Below the pieces are notes generated by a model that was given only the letters and a program-made list of their open reading frames with translations, was not told the DNA's origin and ran no database searches. Shown here piece after piece: positions 4,152 through 5,353 of a stretch of 5,353 nt of DNA (the first letter of the stretch is position 1; every line of letters starts with the position of its first letter). Position numbers and translations under genes: made by a program. Source of the DNA: an uncultured Oscillospiraceae bacterium (GTDB taxonomy: Bacteria > Bacillota > Clostridia > Oscillospirales > Oscillospiraceae); contig CAUBQU010000112.1 of assembly GCA_958438185.1 (NCBI GenBank), positions 1-5,353 of the forward strand. The letters are read 5' to 3'.

Positions 4152-5353
4152 CGGGCTTGCCCTCGCCCCGGGCCACAGCCAGGCCCAGCTGCGGCAGGCC
4201 GCCTGCCGCGCGCTCCACTGCCCGCCTGCGGCGATCACCTCTTTGAAAATTCTCCGCCGGGCCATTGACGCGCGAAAAAAACCGGCGGTGAAATACGTCT
4301 ATAATGTTGCCATCTCCCTGCGCAGCGCGGCGGAAGAGGCTGCCGCAGCGGAAAAATGCCCCAAGGCCATCCCCTACCGGCCCAGCAGCTATGTGCCGCC
4401 CGCGCCCTGCCCCGGCGGGCCGCGCCCCGTCGTCGTCGGCTTTGGCCCTGCAGGCATGTTCGCCGCCCTGACGCTCGCCCGGGCGGGGCTGCGTCCCATC
4501 GTCCTGGAACGGGGGCAGGACGCCGCGACGCGCCAAGCGCGGGTCGCCCAGTTCTGGGCAGGCGGCGCGCTGGACCCGGACTGCAATGTCCAATTCGGTG
4601 AAGGCGGCGCCGGGACGTTCTCTGACGGAAAGCTGAACACCGGCACCCACGATATCCGCAACCGCTATATCTTAGAGCAGCTGGTCCGGTTCGGCGCATC
4701 GCCGGATATCCTCATCGACGCCAAGCCGCATATCGGCACGGATGTACTCGTCCAGGTCGTGCAAAATCTGCGGCAAGAGATCGTCGCCCTGGGTGGGCAG
4801 GTTCGGTTCGGCGCAAAGCTGACGGAGCTGGGCCAAAGAGACGGGCAGCTGCAATTGGTCCGCTATAACGGCGACCAGGAGCTGGACTGCCAGGCGCTGA
4901 TCCTCGCCGTCGGCCACAGCGCCCGCGATACCTTCTCCCTGCTGGCCCAGACCGGCCTTGCCATGGAGCGCAAGCCCTTTGCCATGGGCGTGCGCATCGA
5001 GCACCCCCAGGCACTGATCGACGCCGCCCAATACGGCGCACCCCGGGATCCAAAGCAGCTCCCGGCGGCAGATTATAAGCTGGCCGTGCATCTGCCCGGC
5101 GGCGGCAGCGCCTTCACGTTCTGCATGTGCCCGGGCGGCTATGTCGTCGCCGCGGCCTCCGGCTTGGGCGGCATCGTGACCAACGGTATGAGCTATTCCG
5201 GCCGCGGCGGTGAAAACGCCAATGCTGCGCTGCTTGTCACGCTGCAGCCGGAGGATTTCCCCGGCTCTGGCGTTCTGGCCGGGTGCCAGTGGCAGGCGGC
5301 CATCGAGCAGCGGGCCTTTGCCTACGGCGGCGGGAATTACTATGCCCCGGCGC
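4138..5353 (+). CDS. COG2509-type FAD-dependent dehydrogenase (3' end off window)
   Basis: This frame is open from ATG 4138 to the window edge (405 residues seen; the family is usually roughly 460-540, so the C-terminal part is missing). Residues 1-80 form the family's N-terminal domain, with RAIDARKKPAVKYVYNVAIS at 41-60. The FAD-binding motif VVVGFGPAGMFAAL is at 98-111 (G101, G103, G106) with E124 as the ribose ligand in VLER. The strongest signature is NVQFGEGGAGTFSDGKLNTG at 150-169. Further conserved blocks are ILAVGHSARDTF (255-266), PFAMGVRIEHPQ (280-291), FCMCPGGYVV (328-337) and VTNGMSYSGRGGENANAALL (347-366). It is predicted to be a cytoplasmic redox enzyme of unknown substrate. 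It overlaps the upstream flavoprotein gene by 14 bases in another frame and shares its promoter. In Clostridia this pair often sits near cmk, plsC and ispH, which could lie beyond the edge; that is inference from remembered gene order. Confidence 0.92.
   Translation, partial: MLQLNGLALAPGHSQAQLRQAACRALHCPPAAITSLKILRRAIDARKKPAVKYVYNVAISLRSAAEEAAAAEKCPKAIPYRPSSYVPPAPCPGGPRPVVVGFGPAGMFAALTLARAGLRPIVLERGQDAATRQARVAQFWAGGALDPDCNVQFGEGGAGTFSDGKLNTGTHDIRNRYILEQLVRFGASPDILIDAKPHIGTDVLVQVVQNLRQEIVALGGQVRFGAKLTELGQRDGQLQLVRYNGDQELDCQALILAVGHSARDTFSLLAQTGLAMERKPFAMGVRIEHPQALIDAAQYGAPRDPKQLPAADYKLAVHLPGGGSAFTFCMCPGGYVVAAASGLGGIVTNGMSYSGRGGENANAALLVTLQPEDFPGSGVLAGCQWQAAIEQRAFAYGGGNYYAPA

Noticed and set aside
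3723..4650. Long minus-strand frames opposite the two flavoprotein genes
   Set aside because: They have arginine- and proline-rich compositions, no ribosome sites and no domains, while the plus strand carries unmistakable FAD-binding motifs.

Overview
The window looks like chromosomal DNA of a GC-rich member of the Clostridia, probably in or near the Oscillospiraceae/Ruminococcaceae. This is inferred from the protein families (a Firmicutes-type DUF177 protein with a cysteine-rich tail, a DUF896/YnzC protein, a clostridial-type lipoprotein, and an HI0933-type and a COG2509-type flavoprotein side by side), from strong AGGAG-type ribosome binding sites, and from near-consensus sigma-A promoters in short AT-rich gaps between GC-rich genes. 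No phage, insertion sequence, CRISPR, RNA gene or transfer signature is visible.

Layout. Five genes form two divergent groups. On the minus strand, reading right to left, are a membrane-anchored beta-propeller lipoprotein (2756-897), a DUF896 protein (897-682) that starts on the lipoprotein stop codon as TGATG, a roughly 130-base AT-rich gap with its own promoter, and a DUF177/YceD protein (551-39). A perfect AAGGAGG at the left edge then points to another minus-strand gene just outside the window, most likely rpmF (ribosomal protein L32). On the plus strand are an HI0933/BaiN-type flavoprotein (2925-4151) and, overlapping its end by 14 bases, a COG2509 FAD-dependent dehydrogenase that runs off the right edge (4138-5353+).

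Regulation. Three sigma-A promoters can be read directly. One is TTGACA-N17-TATAAT in front of the DUF177 gene. A second is TTGACA-N17-TATGAT in front of the lipoprotein. The third, facing away from the second, is TTGTAT-N17-TATAAT in front of the flavoprotein pair. The lipoprotein promoter settles that gene's start, because the upstream ATG pair lies inside the -10 box. The DUF177 promoter is flanked by two inverted repeats, one at the predicted transcription start and one just upstream of the -35, and a small out-of-frame ORF with its own Shine-Dalgarno overlaps the DUF177 start.

Function. The DUF177 gene belongs to the ribosome/23S rRNA housekeeping context. The two flavoproteins are probably translationally coupled redox enzymes of unknown substrate. 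The lipoprotein and DUF896 protein share a transcript but have no known common role. I see no convincing new multi-gene system. The most notable signals are the dense promoter and palindrome architecture at 557-680 and the lipoprotein-DUF896 coupling.
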